The notes: a model not told the origin generated them from the letters alone. DNA of 16,759 bases from Cardinium hertigii_C (GCF_050864855.1 NZ_JBOZWW010000020.1:1-16759); one strand, 5' to 3'. Positions 8,210 through 15,643 are shown, numbered from the stretch's first letter. Program-made: numbers and translations.

Positions 8210-8482
8210 TTATTTTTTAGCTTTTGTTTTACTTTTTAGGTCATCTATTTTAGAAGGAATCATTCCAGTAACCTTTACTATTTCATCTTTTTTATAACCA
8301 AGATCTATCATTCTATAGGCTATTTCTAGTAGTTTTTTTCTAGCTCCTACATATCTTCCGTAAGCTAAAGGGCTTATTTCTTCTATTTCTTTTATGGATA
8401 GTCCAGAAGCTTTAAGGATAATTTCTAAATCGACTCCTTCTTTAATAAGTTCATCTACCATTGATTTAATTTTATCTTCCAT
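8210..8482 (-). CDS. 90-aa small protein, most complete member of the Rpn-tail-like family
   Basis: This is the most intact of four adjacent related ORFs and the first on the minus strand after the divergent region. The N-terminal helix block (MEDKIKSMVDELIKEGVDLE, then LKASGLSIKEIEEI) is followed by YGRYVGARKKLLEIAYRMIDLGY and KKDEIVKVTG. The second half matches the C-terminal tail of the Rpn-like nuclease at 601-1524; the first half also contains a LIKEGVDLE..LKASGLS pattern, so the protein looks like two copies of the same degenerate helical motif. There is no nuclease domain. Function unknown; the family resemblance suggests a partner or inhibitor of an Rpn-type nuclease. Confidence 0.65.
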   Translation of the reverse strand: MEDKIKSMVDELIKEGVDLEIILKASGLSIKEIEEISPLAYGRYVGARKKLLEIAYRMIDLGYKKDEIVKVTGMIPSKIDDLKSKTKAKK

Positions 8483-8598
8483 ATTTATGTAATTTATTTT
8501 ATTAAAACTGTTAAAATTTATATGGTATAAATATACTATATATCTTCAAAATATAGGCTATTTTACAAACATTCTTTCCCATTTGTTTATTTATTATA

Positions 8599-8669
8599 AC
8601 TCCGTAAGGAGGATAAGTTCTATGGTCTTACGGAGTAAGGCGTAGCTCACTACTCCTTACTTTGTAAGG
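8599..8669. promoter_or_regulatory. Overlapping inverted repeats in the divergent region (oriT or leader candidate)
   Basis: Four inverted-repeat pairings share the same CTTAC/GTAAG core. ACTCCGTAAG (8599-8608) pairs with CTTACGGAGT (8627-8636). GTAAGGAG (8604-8611) pairs with CTCCTTAC (8653-8660). GGAGTA (8632-8637) pairs with TACTCC (8651-8656). CCTTAC (8655-8660) pairs with GTAAGG (8664-8669). They cannot all form at once. The site lies about 100 bp upstream of the relaxase start, where MobV-type origins of transfer usually lie. It is the most GC-rich spot in the intergenic region. Confidence 0.5.
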
Positions 8670-8695
8670 TATGCTCGATTTTAGTTGGTTATGTC

Positions 8696-8703
8696 TATCT
8701 TTG
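8696..8703 (+). promoter_or_regulatory. Candidate Bacteroidetes -7 element for the relaxase gene
   Basis: TATCTTTG matches the Bacteroidetes -7 consensus TAnnTTTG. No clear TTTG lies 18-21 bp upstream, so the promoter would be weak or wrongly called. It would give a leader of roughly 60 nt before ATG 8771. Confidence 0.3.
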
Positions 8704-8770
8704 TTCTGTTGTATTCTTTAAGAGCAAATGGGAAAAAATTCCCCCTTATTTTATATAATTATTGTTTGTT

Positions 8771-10690
8771 ATGTCGTTCGCTACATTTAATATAAAAGGG
8801 TACAAAAGTGGTTTAATAGGAATCGGTAGGCACATAGATAGATCCTGCAAAGAAGTGAAGAAAACAGGCCTATACGAAGATGAAGCAGAAAAAAGTTTAA
8901 ACTTAGAGTTAGGACTTCATATAGATCCCTCTAGAACACATCTCAATGAAGAATTGGTTGATACCGGTGGTAAATCTTTATCTGAACTGGTTGAACAAAG
9001 AATATCAGAAGGGTATACTAAAGAGAAAGCTATTCGATCAGATGCAATTAAAGCTTTAGGTCTAGTCATGACTGGTAGCCATGAACGAATGAAAGAAATA
9101 GAATCTGATAAAGCATTATTTGAAAGTTGGAAAAAAGCCAATTGGGATTTTGCCTGCAGAGAATTTGGAGGAGCAGAAAATATTGTTCGTTTTTCTGTAC
9201 ATAGAGATGAACGTACCCCACATATTCACTGTGTAGTAGTTCCTATTACTGAAGATGGAAGATTAAGTGCTAAGCATTACAAAGATGGTATTATTAAACT
9301 ACAGGGTTACCAAAATAGATATGCAGAAGCTATGGCTCCTTTTGGTTTAGAACGGGGAATAGAAAGTTCATTAACTGGTAGAAAACACATTCCTACAAAG
9401 GAATATTATAAAAGCATCAATAAAATTGACAGAGAAATAGAACAAGCAACCAAACACCTCAATACTTTAAATCCATTTCATCGTGATAAAGCCAAAAAGG
9501 AGCTAGAAAATGTACAAGATAAAATACATTCTTTAGAAGAAGAAAATAAATTACTCAAACGAGAGGTTTCTTACACGAAAACTACAGGTAAAACGGTAAG
9601 AGATAATTTTATTAAAAACTCCTTAGAAAGGGTTAAGAGGGAAGTTAATTTGATTCAACATGCTGCTTCTATGGGTTATGTGCTAGATAAGGTAAAAAGT
9701 TCTAAAACCTGGGCGGTTATGGAGAAAGAAGGCGATAAGGTTCTGATTAAAAATAGTCCCAATCAAAATGGCCATTGGATGTATAAATCATTAGTAGATG
9801 ATCAAGACAAAGGTACCATAGTAGACTTTATGGAAAAAAGGGGTTTTACCTATCAGAGTATTTGTGGTTTGTCTAGTCATCACTTGGATGATCGTATGCT
9901 TAAAGATCAGAAATGTTTGTCTCAAGAGATACAAGATGTTTCTGCTAGTCGTTGTATCGCTCAAGAAGCTTTTGATAAGGTTAAAGTACATGAAAAAAAT
10001 AATTATCTCCATTGTAGGGGTATTGGGCGTTCTACTTACGAACATTATCCAAGTGTCAAAGTAGGGGATCAAGCTGTTTTTGCCTTGTACAAGGATTTAG
10101 ATCATCATGGGAAAGGTGTTATGTGTAGTACGATTAGTTACGGATTTGACTCCAAAGGAAGTATCTCTGAGGATGGTTTTGTCAATAGTGCTAAATACTT
10201 CCAAAAAGGGCTTCCTAGGGGTTTATCTGTCTTAGTTGATCATCATATACCCGTAAAGTCTATTGTGGTCACAGAAAGCCCTATAGACGCTTTAAGCCAT
10301 AAACAAATCCATAAGGATGATGGTAGTACGATGTATATCTCTACTTGCGGTAGTTTATCAGAAGGCATTAAAAAGGAATTAGAGACTGTTTTATCTAACG
10401 CTAAGGCCCATGAGTTGTCCGTAACGCTGGCTTTTGATAATGATCCGGCTGGTAGGCAAATGGATAAAGTAGTTAGTGAGTTGGCTGGTGTGCAGCAAAT
10501 GGTTTGTAAATCTTCTATTCCTTCTCGTTCTAAAGACTGGAGTCAAGAGTTGGTGTCCATATTGGGTAATCAAGATATGCTTAAAGTACTCCAAAAAGAG
10601 CTGGTTCGTAGTGGGCAGGAACATGAGTTGCGTAAGCAGCAAAGCAAGGAACCTACTGTTATGGGGCTAGAAATATCTATGGATTGGTAG
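8771..10690 (+). CDS. MobV-family relaxase fused to a DUF3991/Toprim domain
   Basis: This relaxase nicks the origin of transfer and pilots the strand during plasmid mobilisation. Residues 1-200 match the MobV/Pre family: MSFATFNIKGYKSG, DPSRTHLNEEL (52-62), REFGGAENIV, and the metal-binding HRDERTPHIH (144-153; HxDExTPHxH) followed by VVVPITEDGRLSAK. A charged coiled coil spans about 225-270. Residues 300-365 resemble the DUF3991 region, and 495-570 form a Toprim fold with TESPIDAL (Glu502) and AFDNDPAGR (Asp556, Asp558). The total is 639 residues, longer than many MobV relaxases. The frame opens at TTG 8762, but ATG 8771 gives the normal MobV N-terminus. The Toprim part suggests a primase-like role in the recipient. 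Transcription diverges from the traG-gld block. Confidence 0.88.
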   Translation: MSFATFNIKGYKSGLIGIGRHIDRSCKEVKKTGLYEDEAEKSLNLELGLHIDPSRTHLNEELVDTGGKSLSELVEQRISEGYTKEKAIRSDAIKALGLVMTGSHERMKEIESDKALFESWKKANWDFACREFGGAENIVRFSVHRDERTPHIHCVVVPITEDGRLSAKHYKDGIIKLQGYQNRYAEAMAPFGLERGIESSLTGRKHIPTKEYYKSINKIDREIEQATKHLNTLNPFHRDKAKKELENVQDKIHSLEEENKLLKREVSYTKTTGKTVRDNFIKNSLERVKREVNLIQHAASMGYVLDKVKSSKTWAVMEKEGDKVLIKNSPNQNGHWMYKSLVDDQDKGTIVDFMEKRGFTYQSICGLSSHHLDDRMLKDQKCLSQEIQDVSASRCIAQEAFDKVKVHEKNNYLHCRGIGRSTYEHYPSVKVGDQAVFALYKDLDHHGKGVMCSTISYGFDSKGSISEDGFVNSAKYFQKGLPRGLSVLVDHHIPVKSIVVTESPIDALSHKQIHKDDGSTMYISTCGSLSEGIKKELETVLSNAKAHELSVTLAFDNDPAGRQMDKVVSELAGVQQMVCKSSIPSRSKDWSQELVSILGNQDMLKVLQKELVRSGQEHELRKQQSKEPTVMGLEISMDW

Positions 10691-10702
10691 GGGAAATCTT
10701 CT

Positions 10703-11180
10703 CAAACCCCTGTTTTTAGTGTTTTTTACTAAAAATAGGGGTGTAAAATACATAATTACTTCATAATCACAAACATAAGTTTAAAAAACCCTTTCAAAAC
10801 CCCTCTTTTTGGCTAAAAACAGGGGTTTTGAGAGATATAGTATTTCATAATCAGTGGTATATATTTTTTAAAACCCCTGTTTTAGGTGTTTTTGGCGTTT
10901 TTTGGCTAAAAAGAGGGGTTTTGAAGAGATGTAGTATCTCATAATCAGTGGTATTTGTTTTTTAAAACCCCTGTTTTAGGTGTTTTTGGCGTTTTTTGGC
11001 TAAAAAGAGGGGTTTTGAAGAGATGTAGTATCTCATAATCAGTGGTATTTGTTTTTTAAAACCCCTGTTTTAGGTGTTTTTTGAGTTTTTTAGCTAAAAA
11101 GAGGGGTTTTAAAGAATTAATTAGTTTATAATCAGTAGTATATGGTTTTTAGGGCTGTTTTTTATCAAAATGGGGGTGTC
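10703..11180. repeat. Tandem array of about 94-bp hairpin units
   Basis: Three nearly identical units begin at 10870, 10964 and 11058, a period of exactly 94 bp. Degenerate units begin at about 10703, 10796 (about 20 bp shorter) and 11146. Each unit has AAAACCCCT on the left and AGGGGTTTT on the right, separated by a T-rich stretch including GGTGTTTTTGG. This gives a stem of roughly 15 bp, followed by a spacer with TCATAATCAGTGGTAT. In the first unit the stem (10706-10720 with 10728-10742) sits 16 bp after the relaxase stop and could be its terminator. The array separates mobilisation from replication genes. It could hold replication, oriT or incompatibility signals. Confidence 0.85.
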
Positions 11181-11254
11181 GCATATAAAACTCTATTAAT
11201 TATAAATTATAAATTGATTTTCAAATTATAATTTTTTTATAAAAATGAAATAAA

Positions 11255-11533
11255 ATAGTAAGATATAGTAAGATATAGTAAGATTTTTATATTAAATGTT
11301 ACTATTACTTAATATTCTAGTAACCAGATTTATATGTATATATAAATACTAAAATAGTAAGATAGTAAGATATATCTTATATATAGAGATATTTATGTAC
11401 ATACATATACTATTCGTAGCGTATACTATATATTATAGATAAAGTTAATAATCTTACTATCTTACTATTTATCTAACAAAATTTTGATTTTCAGATTAAT
11501 ATATTTTTAGATAACCTTACTATATCTTACTAA
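11255..11533. other. Iteron array, candidate plasmid replication origin
   Basis: The 10-bp motif ATAGTAAGAT occurs three times head to tail at 11255-11284 and twice, overlapping by 2 bp, at 11354-11371. Its complement ATCTTACTAT occurs twice, overlapping the same way, at 11451-11468. Near matches follow at 11514-11523 and 11524-11533. The 10-bp spacing puts copies on one face of the helix, and the inverted sets flank an extremely AT-rich centre (11372-11450). Iterons beside a replication gene are typical of theta-replicating plasmids. A RepL-like gene begins 160 bp downstream. No gene is visible between 11181 and 11693. Confidence 0.65.
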
Positions 11534-11629
11534 GAGTTACTATTTACTTAAACTTAACATAATATTATTTTTTTATAGTTGATTATAAGTTTAAAATAAA
11601 GTTTGATTCTTTTTTTGAGTTAATGACAT

Positions 11630-11659
11630 ATTGTATATTAGAAATATATTTTATATTTG
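11630..11659 (+). promoter_or_regulatory. Candidate Bacteroidetes promoter for the RepL-like gene
   Basis: TATATTTG at 11652-11659 matches the -7 consensus TAnnTTTG. ATTG at 11630-11633 lies 18 bp upstream, close to the usual TTTG and spacing of the -33 element. It places transcription start about 7 bp downstream, inside the palindrome at 11661-11677. Confidence 0.5.
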
Positions 11660-11660
11660 T

Positions 11661-11677
11661 TGTTGTATAATACAACA
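11661..11677. promoter_or_regulatory. Palindromic operator candidate upstream of the RepL-like gene
   Basis: TGTTGTA-TAA-TACAACA is a perfect 7-bp inverted repeat with a 3-bp centre. It immediately follows the -7 element and precedes the start codon by 16 bp. A dimeric regulator bound here would block initiation, and autoregulation by the downstream winged-helix protein is one possibility. Confidence 0.45.
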
Positions 11678-11693
11678 TAATTACTTAGTTGCT

Positions 11694-12068
11694 ATGAAAA
11701 AAGGATTAAAACATTATTCTGAATTTTCAGATAATCCATTTTTGGAAGATGAGGAAGTATCAGATATATCTAAGATAATTTTAAATCTTTCGAAAGCCGC
11801 ATTAGAATTGATGTATTATATATTCGATACGAAGTCTTTTACAGAAGATAGGTTTATATTTGATATTGACGAATTTAAGAGGTTTGCTAATAAGAAATCA
11901 GATACATCTGCTATTCAGTCCTTAAGGGAGCTTTGTTTTGTGGGTGTAATAGCTAAGACTAAAATATCAAGAGTTTATTGGGTAAATAAGAATGTTTTTC
12001 TAGATAATAAGGCTATGGGATATTTAAAAGACCTTTTGAATTCTAAAAAAAAGAATAAACAAAAATAA
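11694..12068 (+). CDS. Winged-helix RepL-like replication initiator candidate
   Basis: This 124-residue protein has a predicted winged-helix fold at about 30-103. The order LSKAALELMYYIFDTK, FDIDEFKRFA, SAIQSLRELCFVGVIAKTK and YWVNKNVFL follows the RepL/MarR-like plasmid replication protein pattern, in which a wing is followed by a Y.iNp.i.f motif. It ends in a Lys-rich tail. The frame extends upstream to 11631, but ATG 11694 is preferred because the promoter and palindrome lie just upstream and the extension overlaps them. The iteron array to the left and the primase-helicase to the right both support a role in replication initiation or its control. It could instead be a plasmid copy-number repressor. 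Similarity was judged by eye. Confidence 0.5.
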   Translation: MKKGLKHYSEFSDNPFLEDEEVSDISKIILNLSKAALELMYYIFDTKSFTEDRFIFDIDEFKRFANKKSDTSAIQSLRELCFVGVIAKTKISRVYWVNKNVFLDNKAMGYLKDLLNSKKKNKQK

Positions 12069-12088
12069 CCTCCCAAAGGAGGCTATTT
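12063..12088 (+). terminator. Intrinsic terminator after the RepL-like gene
   Basis: Arms 12063-12073 and 12078-12088 pair over 11 bp with one mismatch, around a CAAA loop, and a T-rich run follows. The RepL-like stop codon lies inside the left arm. The right arm GGAGGCTATTT also occurs at 431-441. Confidence 0.65.
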
Positions 12089-12160
12089 CTTATTTTATTT
12101 TGGTTTGAGATCCAGATTTAATGTAAGGAATAGCCTTTCAAGGGATTAAAACATAAAATT

Positions 12161-14431
12161 ATGTTGACAAAAGAAAAAATCCTTGAAAAGGCTGGAGGAG
12201 AGGCATGCCTTATCCGCCATTTGGTTCCTACATTTAACTCAAATGTAAGGAAAAAAAACTATAAATCTATATTCTCTGAAAAAGATGATAACCCGAGCTT
12301 ATCAATTTATTTAGATAAAGGTACATGGAAGTTTAAATCTTTTAACACAGGACATCAGGGAGATGCCTTTAGAATGTGGGCAGATTTCTATGGGTTAGAT
12401 TGTAGAACACAGTTTAAAGAGCTTTTAGAAGTTATTAACCAAGAAATGTGTTTGGGTTTAGATAGTGATCAAGATATAAAAGTTACTCCTAGATCTGTTA
12501 TTCCTAAATTATCTTTAGATAAAAAACCAGAATTTTCTTTACCTTCCCAAACTCTTTCTATTGAATATGTACCCTATTCAGAATCTTCTATTTCTAAGCT
12601 ATATCTTAAATACTGGTCGCTGTATGGTATTGATCAATCTGTTTTAGATCATTTTGATGTAAAACAAGTAGGTTATTTATCTTATAAAAGTAATTCAGGT
12701 CGATTTTTTTCTTTCAAATATCTTGAGAAGAATCAGATTGTAGCCGCTTATCATATAGATGGTAGGGTTAAAGTATACATCCCAGAGATAAATACTCCGT
12801 TTTTTGATAATCCTTTCTTTAAAGGTCAGAAGAAGACGTTCTCCTATAAGAACCAAAATAAAAATGATGTATTCGGCTTATCTCAGCTTCCAGAAGGAAA
12901 TTTAGATTATGTATTGTTCACAGCAGGTGAAAAAGACTGTATGAGTGCGTATGCCCATGGATTTATTAATGTAATTTCTTTGCAGTCAGAGCATCAAATG
13001 CCTAGTGAGGATTTACTGAAAAGTTTACGTAGTAGAACTACTGTTCTATTGAATTGTTATGATAATGATGATGCAGGAAAGACTGCCTCTAATAAATTAA
13101 AAGAATCTTATGGTATTATATCCATTCGACTACCAGAAGAAGTTAAAGATATAGCAGAATATTTTCAAAAATATTCTGCTGTTGACTTCCAGTTTTTATT
13201 GGATCAAGGTATCCAACAATCGAAGTCAGTATTTATACATTCTCTTGACGTTCCTAAAGTTAAAAAAACAGTTAACACTAAACGTGGTAAAGTAAAATAC
13301 TATTTGGATAGTAAGTTCAATTTTAGGTTTAATATCGTTACGCAAGAAAGAGAGATGAGTACTAAAAAGAATAGTAGTATATGGGAAAAAATTAATGTAA
13401 ATGAATTAAGAGATAATCTAGATAGAAATGGATTTGACTGTTCTTTAGATTTGATTAACTGTATTTTAAAATCTTTTTTTGTAGAACGATTTAATCCAAT
13501 AGAGGACTACTTTTTATCTTTTGAAGGGAAAGACTTTGATAGTAGTCAAGATTATATTTGTCAACTATCTAGTTATGTTCATTTAAAAAATCATACACCT
13601 GATAATAGTCGTTATTGGTATACGCATCTTAAGAAATGGCTCATTCGAGCTGTACGTACTGTTTTTGAAGATGGAGAAATTAATAAGCATGCTTTAATTT
13701 TATGTTCCCCTAAAGAGAACATAGGGAAAAGCTATTTCTGTCGTTTTTTATGCCCTCCTTCTCTTAGAAGATATTACAACGGTAATCCGATTATCAGCAA
13801 TGAAAAAGATGCTCAAAAGGCTCTTATAAGGAACTTTATTATAGATTTAGATGAGTTACATCAGCTTCGTTCTAATTCAGAGATAATTAAAACTTGGTTG
13901 TCTCAGGCGCATGTTAATGTACGTTTGCCTTATCAGGAAGATGAAATAACAGCTTCTCGTATATCCTCTTTTGTAGGTAGTACAAATAATGTTGAATTCT
14001 TGCGCTCAGAGTTGGGTAATAGTAGATGGGTAAGTTTTGAAATAGATTTTATTGATTATTTAGATGATGAAGCAAAATATATATTAGAAAAATCATGGGA
14101 ACAGGCTTATCATTTATATAAATTGGATAAAACTAGCGGAGAATTAAGCGAATGTGACTTAGAAGAGTTAAAAAATCGTTCTGGAGATTTTAAGACAAAT
14201 TCTACAGAATCTGAGTTGATACTCCAGTATCTTTCTCCATCAAATAAAGAAGAAGGAGAATTTATGACAGCTACTGATATACTTAGGTACTTGCAAAATA
14301 TAGTTGGTACTAGTATTCGTTTAAACACTAAGTTAGTAGGAAGTGCGCTACGAGAATCTGGATTTGAAAGGGTTATGTATAATGCTCTAAATAGAGGACC
14401 TCTATATGGATATTTCGTTCAAAGAATTTGA
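12161..14431 (+). CDS. Toprim primase and VapE-type helicase fusion replication protein
   Basis: A 756-residue primase-helicase that probably primes and unwinds plasmid DNA. The N-terminus (35-80) has DNPSLSIYLDKGTWKFKSF and GHQGDAFRMWADFYGLD, resembling the DnaG-like DNA-binding domain but without the CHC2 zinc cysteines. A Toprim domain spans about 245-340, with GEKD (256-259) and DNDDAG (301-306). The C-terminal part is a VapE-like P-loop ATPase: Walker A SPKENIGKS (516-524), Walker B IIDLDE (560-565), polar GSTNN (606-610) and GNSRW. A small winged-helix-like region ends the protein. The gene starts 92 bp after the RepL-like gene, beyond its terminator, so it may have its own promoter. 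Such proteins are common in plasmids and phages. No frameshift is visible. Confidence 0.82.
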   Translation: MLTKEKILEKAGGEACLIRHLVPTFNSNVRKKNYKSIFSEKDDNPSLSIYLDKGTWKFKSFNTGHQGDAFRMWADFYGLDCRTQFKELLEVINQEMCLGLDSDQDIKVTPRSVIPKLSLDKKPEFSLPSQTLSIEYVPYSESSISKLYLKYWSLYGIDQSVLDHFDVKQVGYLSYKSNSGRFFSFKYLEKNQIVAAYHIDGRVKVYIPEINTPFFDNPFFKGQKKTFSYKNQNKNDVFGLSQLPEGNLDYVLFTAGEKDCMSAYAHGFINVISLQSEHQMPSEDLLKSLRSRTTVLLNCYDNDDAGKTASNKLKESYGIISIRLPEEVKDIAEYFQKYSAVDFQFLLDQGIQQSKSVFIHSLDVPKVKKTVNTKRGKVKYYLDSKFNFRFNIVTQEREMSTKKNSSIWEKINVNELRDNLDRNGFDCSLDLINCILKSFFVERFNPIEDYFLSFEGKDFDSSQDYICQLSSYVHLKNHTPDNSRYWYTHLKKWLIRAVRTVFEDGEINKHALILCSPKENIGKSYFCRFLCPPSLRRYYNGNPIISNEKDAQKALIRNFIIDLDELHQLRSNSEIIKTWLSQAHVNVRLPYQEDEITASRISSFVGSTNNVEFLRSELGNSRWVSFEIDFIDYLDDEAKYILEKSWEQAYHLYKLDKTSGELSECDLEELKNRSGDFKTNSTESELILQYLSPSNKEEGEFMTATDILRYLQNIVGTSIRLNTKLVGSALRESGFERVMYNALNRGPLYGYFVQRI

Positions 14432-14472
14432 CAACTTTTTTCTATATCTACATAATTTAATCTGTTTAGATA

Positions 14473-14489
14473 AATCTAAAATTTAGATT
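14473..14489. terminator. Short AT-rich hairpin after the primase gene
   Basis: AATCTAAA and TTTAGATT pair perfectly around one base, 42 bp after the primase stop. It has little GC and no long T-run, so it is at best a weak terminator. Confidence 0.25.
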
Positions 14490-14525
14490 ATTGTAAAGAA
14501 ACAATATTTATGTAAATTTTAACTT

Positions 14526-14660
14526 TTTAGGAAGTGTTCAATAAACTGTGAGAAACTGGGCATTGACTATCTCTCAGTTAGACGTCTTTTTTCCAGATAG
14601 ATTAAATCCTGAGTTGAGATGAAACACGAAACTGACACAGTTTATTGAACACTTCCTAAA
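14526..14660. mobile_element. 135-bp MITE-like element with 25-bp perfect terminal inverted repeats
   Basis: Positions 14526-14550 are the exact reverse complement of 14636-14660 (core GGAAGTGTTCAATAAACTG). The 85-bp interior has no ORF. This is the architecture of a non-autonomous element mobilised by a full insertion sequence with the same ends. No exact target-site duplication adjoins the ends. Two 16-bp stretches differing at one base (14494-14509 and 14669-14684) flank it at a small distance. It sits between convergent genes. Family unassigned; a single long hairpin used as a bidirectional terminator is an alternative. Confidence 0.7.
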
Positions 14661-14697
14661 TTTATTTATAAAGAAATAATATTTCCAGGTCGATCAA

Positions 14698-14946
14698 TTA
14701 CGAACTTTCTCTATCAATTTTCTCTAAAATTGCATCCAATATCCAACTATGTCTAGATTTTTTTATTTGATAGTAATCATTTGTACATTGATTATCAATT
14801 TTTTGAATTAGACTATTAGGTAATCTTAATTGTACATTTTGTATACTTCGCTCTTCTTTTTTATTAGTATTAGCGATAGCACCACCCTTGTTTATAAGAT
14901 CACTTACTTTACGTTCATAAGATGGTAGTTTTTTAGAAATAGCCAT
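14698..14946 (-). CDS. Ribbon-helix-helix partition partner (ParB/ParG-like)
   Basis: This 82-residue protein has a flexible basic N-terminus (1-35) and a ribbon-helix-helix C-terminus. The DNA-contacting strand is VQLRLPNSL (about 38-46), and the helices run through IQKIDNQC and SRHSWILDAILEKI. A disordered basic tail plus RHH fold directly downstream of parA is the type Ib arrangement, where the small protein binds the centromere, represses the operon and stimulates ParA. The gap to parA is 46 bp and contains ATTAATACTA at 14969-14978, repeated at 15002-15011. The CopG/Arc family is similar, so assignment rests on the neighbour. Confidence 0.75.
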   Translation of the reverse strand: MAISKKLPSYERKVSDLINKGGAIANTNKKEERSIQNVQLRLPNSLIQKIDNQCTNDYYQIKKSRHSWILDAILEKIDRESS

Positions 14947-14992
14947 TTTAATATTATTTTAATGTTACATTAATACTATAATAACATTAGAT

Positions 14993-15643
14993 TTAATCTA
15001 AATTAATACTAACTAAAAAATTAAATAAAGCATTAAACTCTTGTATAGCTTTTATATCCTTAGGCTTTGTCTCAGTAATTGCTAATCCTTTTGAAGATGC
15101 ATTTGGAAATGATTTTCTGTTTCCTATGAAAATATCTATGAACTTTAACGTTTTATTCTCTTTAAGAAAGTCAGCAGCATCACTATTGTCTTGACCACTA
15201 AAATCAGCTTTATTAAGAAAAGAAAATGATCTTAAATTTGGGTTAATGATTTTCATTTCCTCTATTAGTATAGACACTTTTTGTATTGTCCAAATATCAA
15301 ATGACCTAGGGACAAATGGGACTAAGTAAATATCAGCAATGCTTATAGCGGCTCGTTGACTAGTAGTATCCCTACCACCTGTATCAATAATAATATGGTC
15401 ATATTTTGGTCTTAACTTTATTGTTTGATCACGAACTGTTCTATTTGATAGTTGAATGGATGTATAGTCCAAGTTATCTTTCATTGTTTCACTTCTAAAC
15501 ACAGTAAAATCAGAAGAACTTTGTTGATCGTCTGCGTCAATTAAAAGAATATCTTTGAATTTTTTGGCCATTAAAACTGCTAAGTTTGTAGAAATAGTAG
15601 ATTTACCAGATCCTCCTTTAATACCGCCTATTACATATATCAT
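14993..15643 (-). CDS. parA: ParA-family plasmid partition ATPase
   Basis: ParA ATPases bind nucleoid DNA and separate plasmid copies with a centromere-binding partner. The 216-residue protein starts MIYVIGG and carries the deviant Walker A KGGSGKST (9-16). ILLIDADDQQSSSDF follows (about 32-46), with the Walker B-like strand HIIIDTGGRD and then ADIYLVPFVPRSFDIW. There is no N-terminal HTH, so it is the short type Ib form that leaves DNA recognition to a separate RHH protein, which follows it. ATG 15641-15643 is the only good start. It is intact. Confidence 0.92.
   Translation of the reverse strand: MIYVIGGIKGGSGKSTISTNLAVLMAKKFKDILLIDADDQQSSSDFTVFRSETMKDNLDYTSIQLSNRTVRDQTIKLRPKYDHIIIDTGGRDTTSQRAAISIADIYLVPFVPRSFDIWTIQKVSILIEEMKIINPNLRSFSFLNKADFSGQDNSDAADFLKENKTLKFIDIFIGNRKSFPNASSKGLAITETKPKDIKAIQEFNALFNFLVSINLD

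Noticed and set aside
8599..8669. tRNA or known riboswitch
   Set aside because: The inverted repeats do not give a cloverleaf with an anticodon arm, and no known riboswitch core was recognised.
9791..10072. Minus-strand ORF inside the relaxase gene
   Set aside because: It overlaps the conserved relaxase frame entirely, and its composition is that of an antisense reading.
10703..11180. CRISPR array
   Set aside because: The repeated unit is about 94 bp with no unique spacers and no cas genes nearby; the units are near-identical throughout.
10703..11180. Integron attC array
   Set aside because: No integrase and no gene cassettes lie between units, and the conserved attC core sites were not seen.
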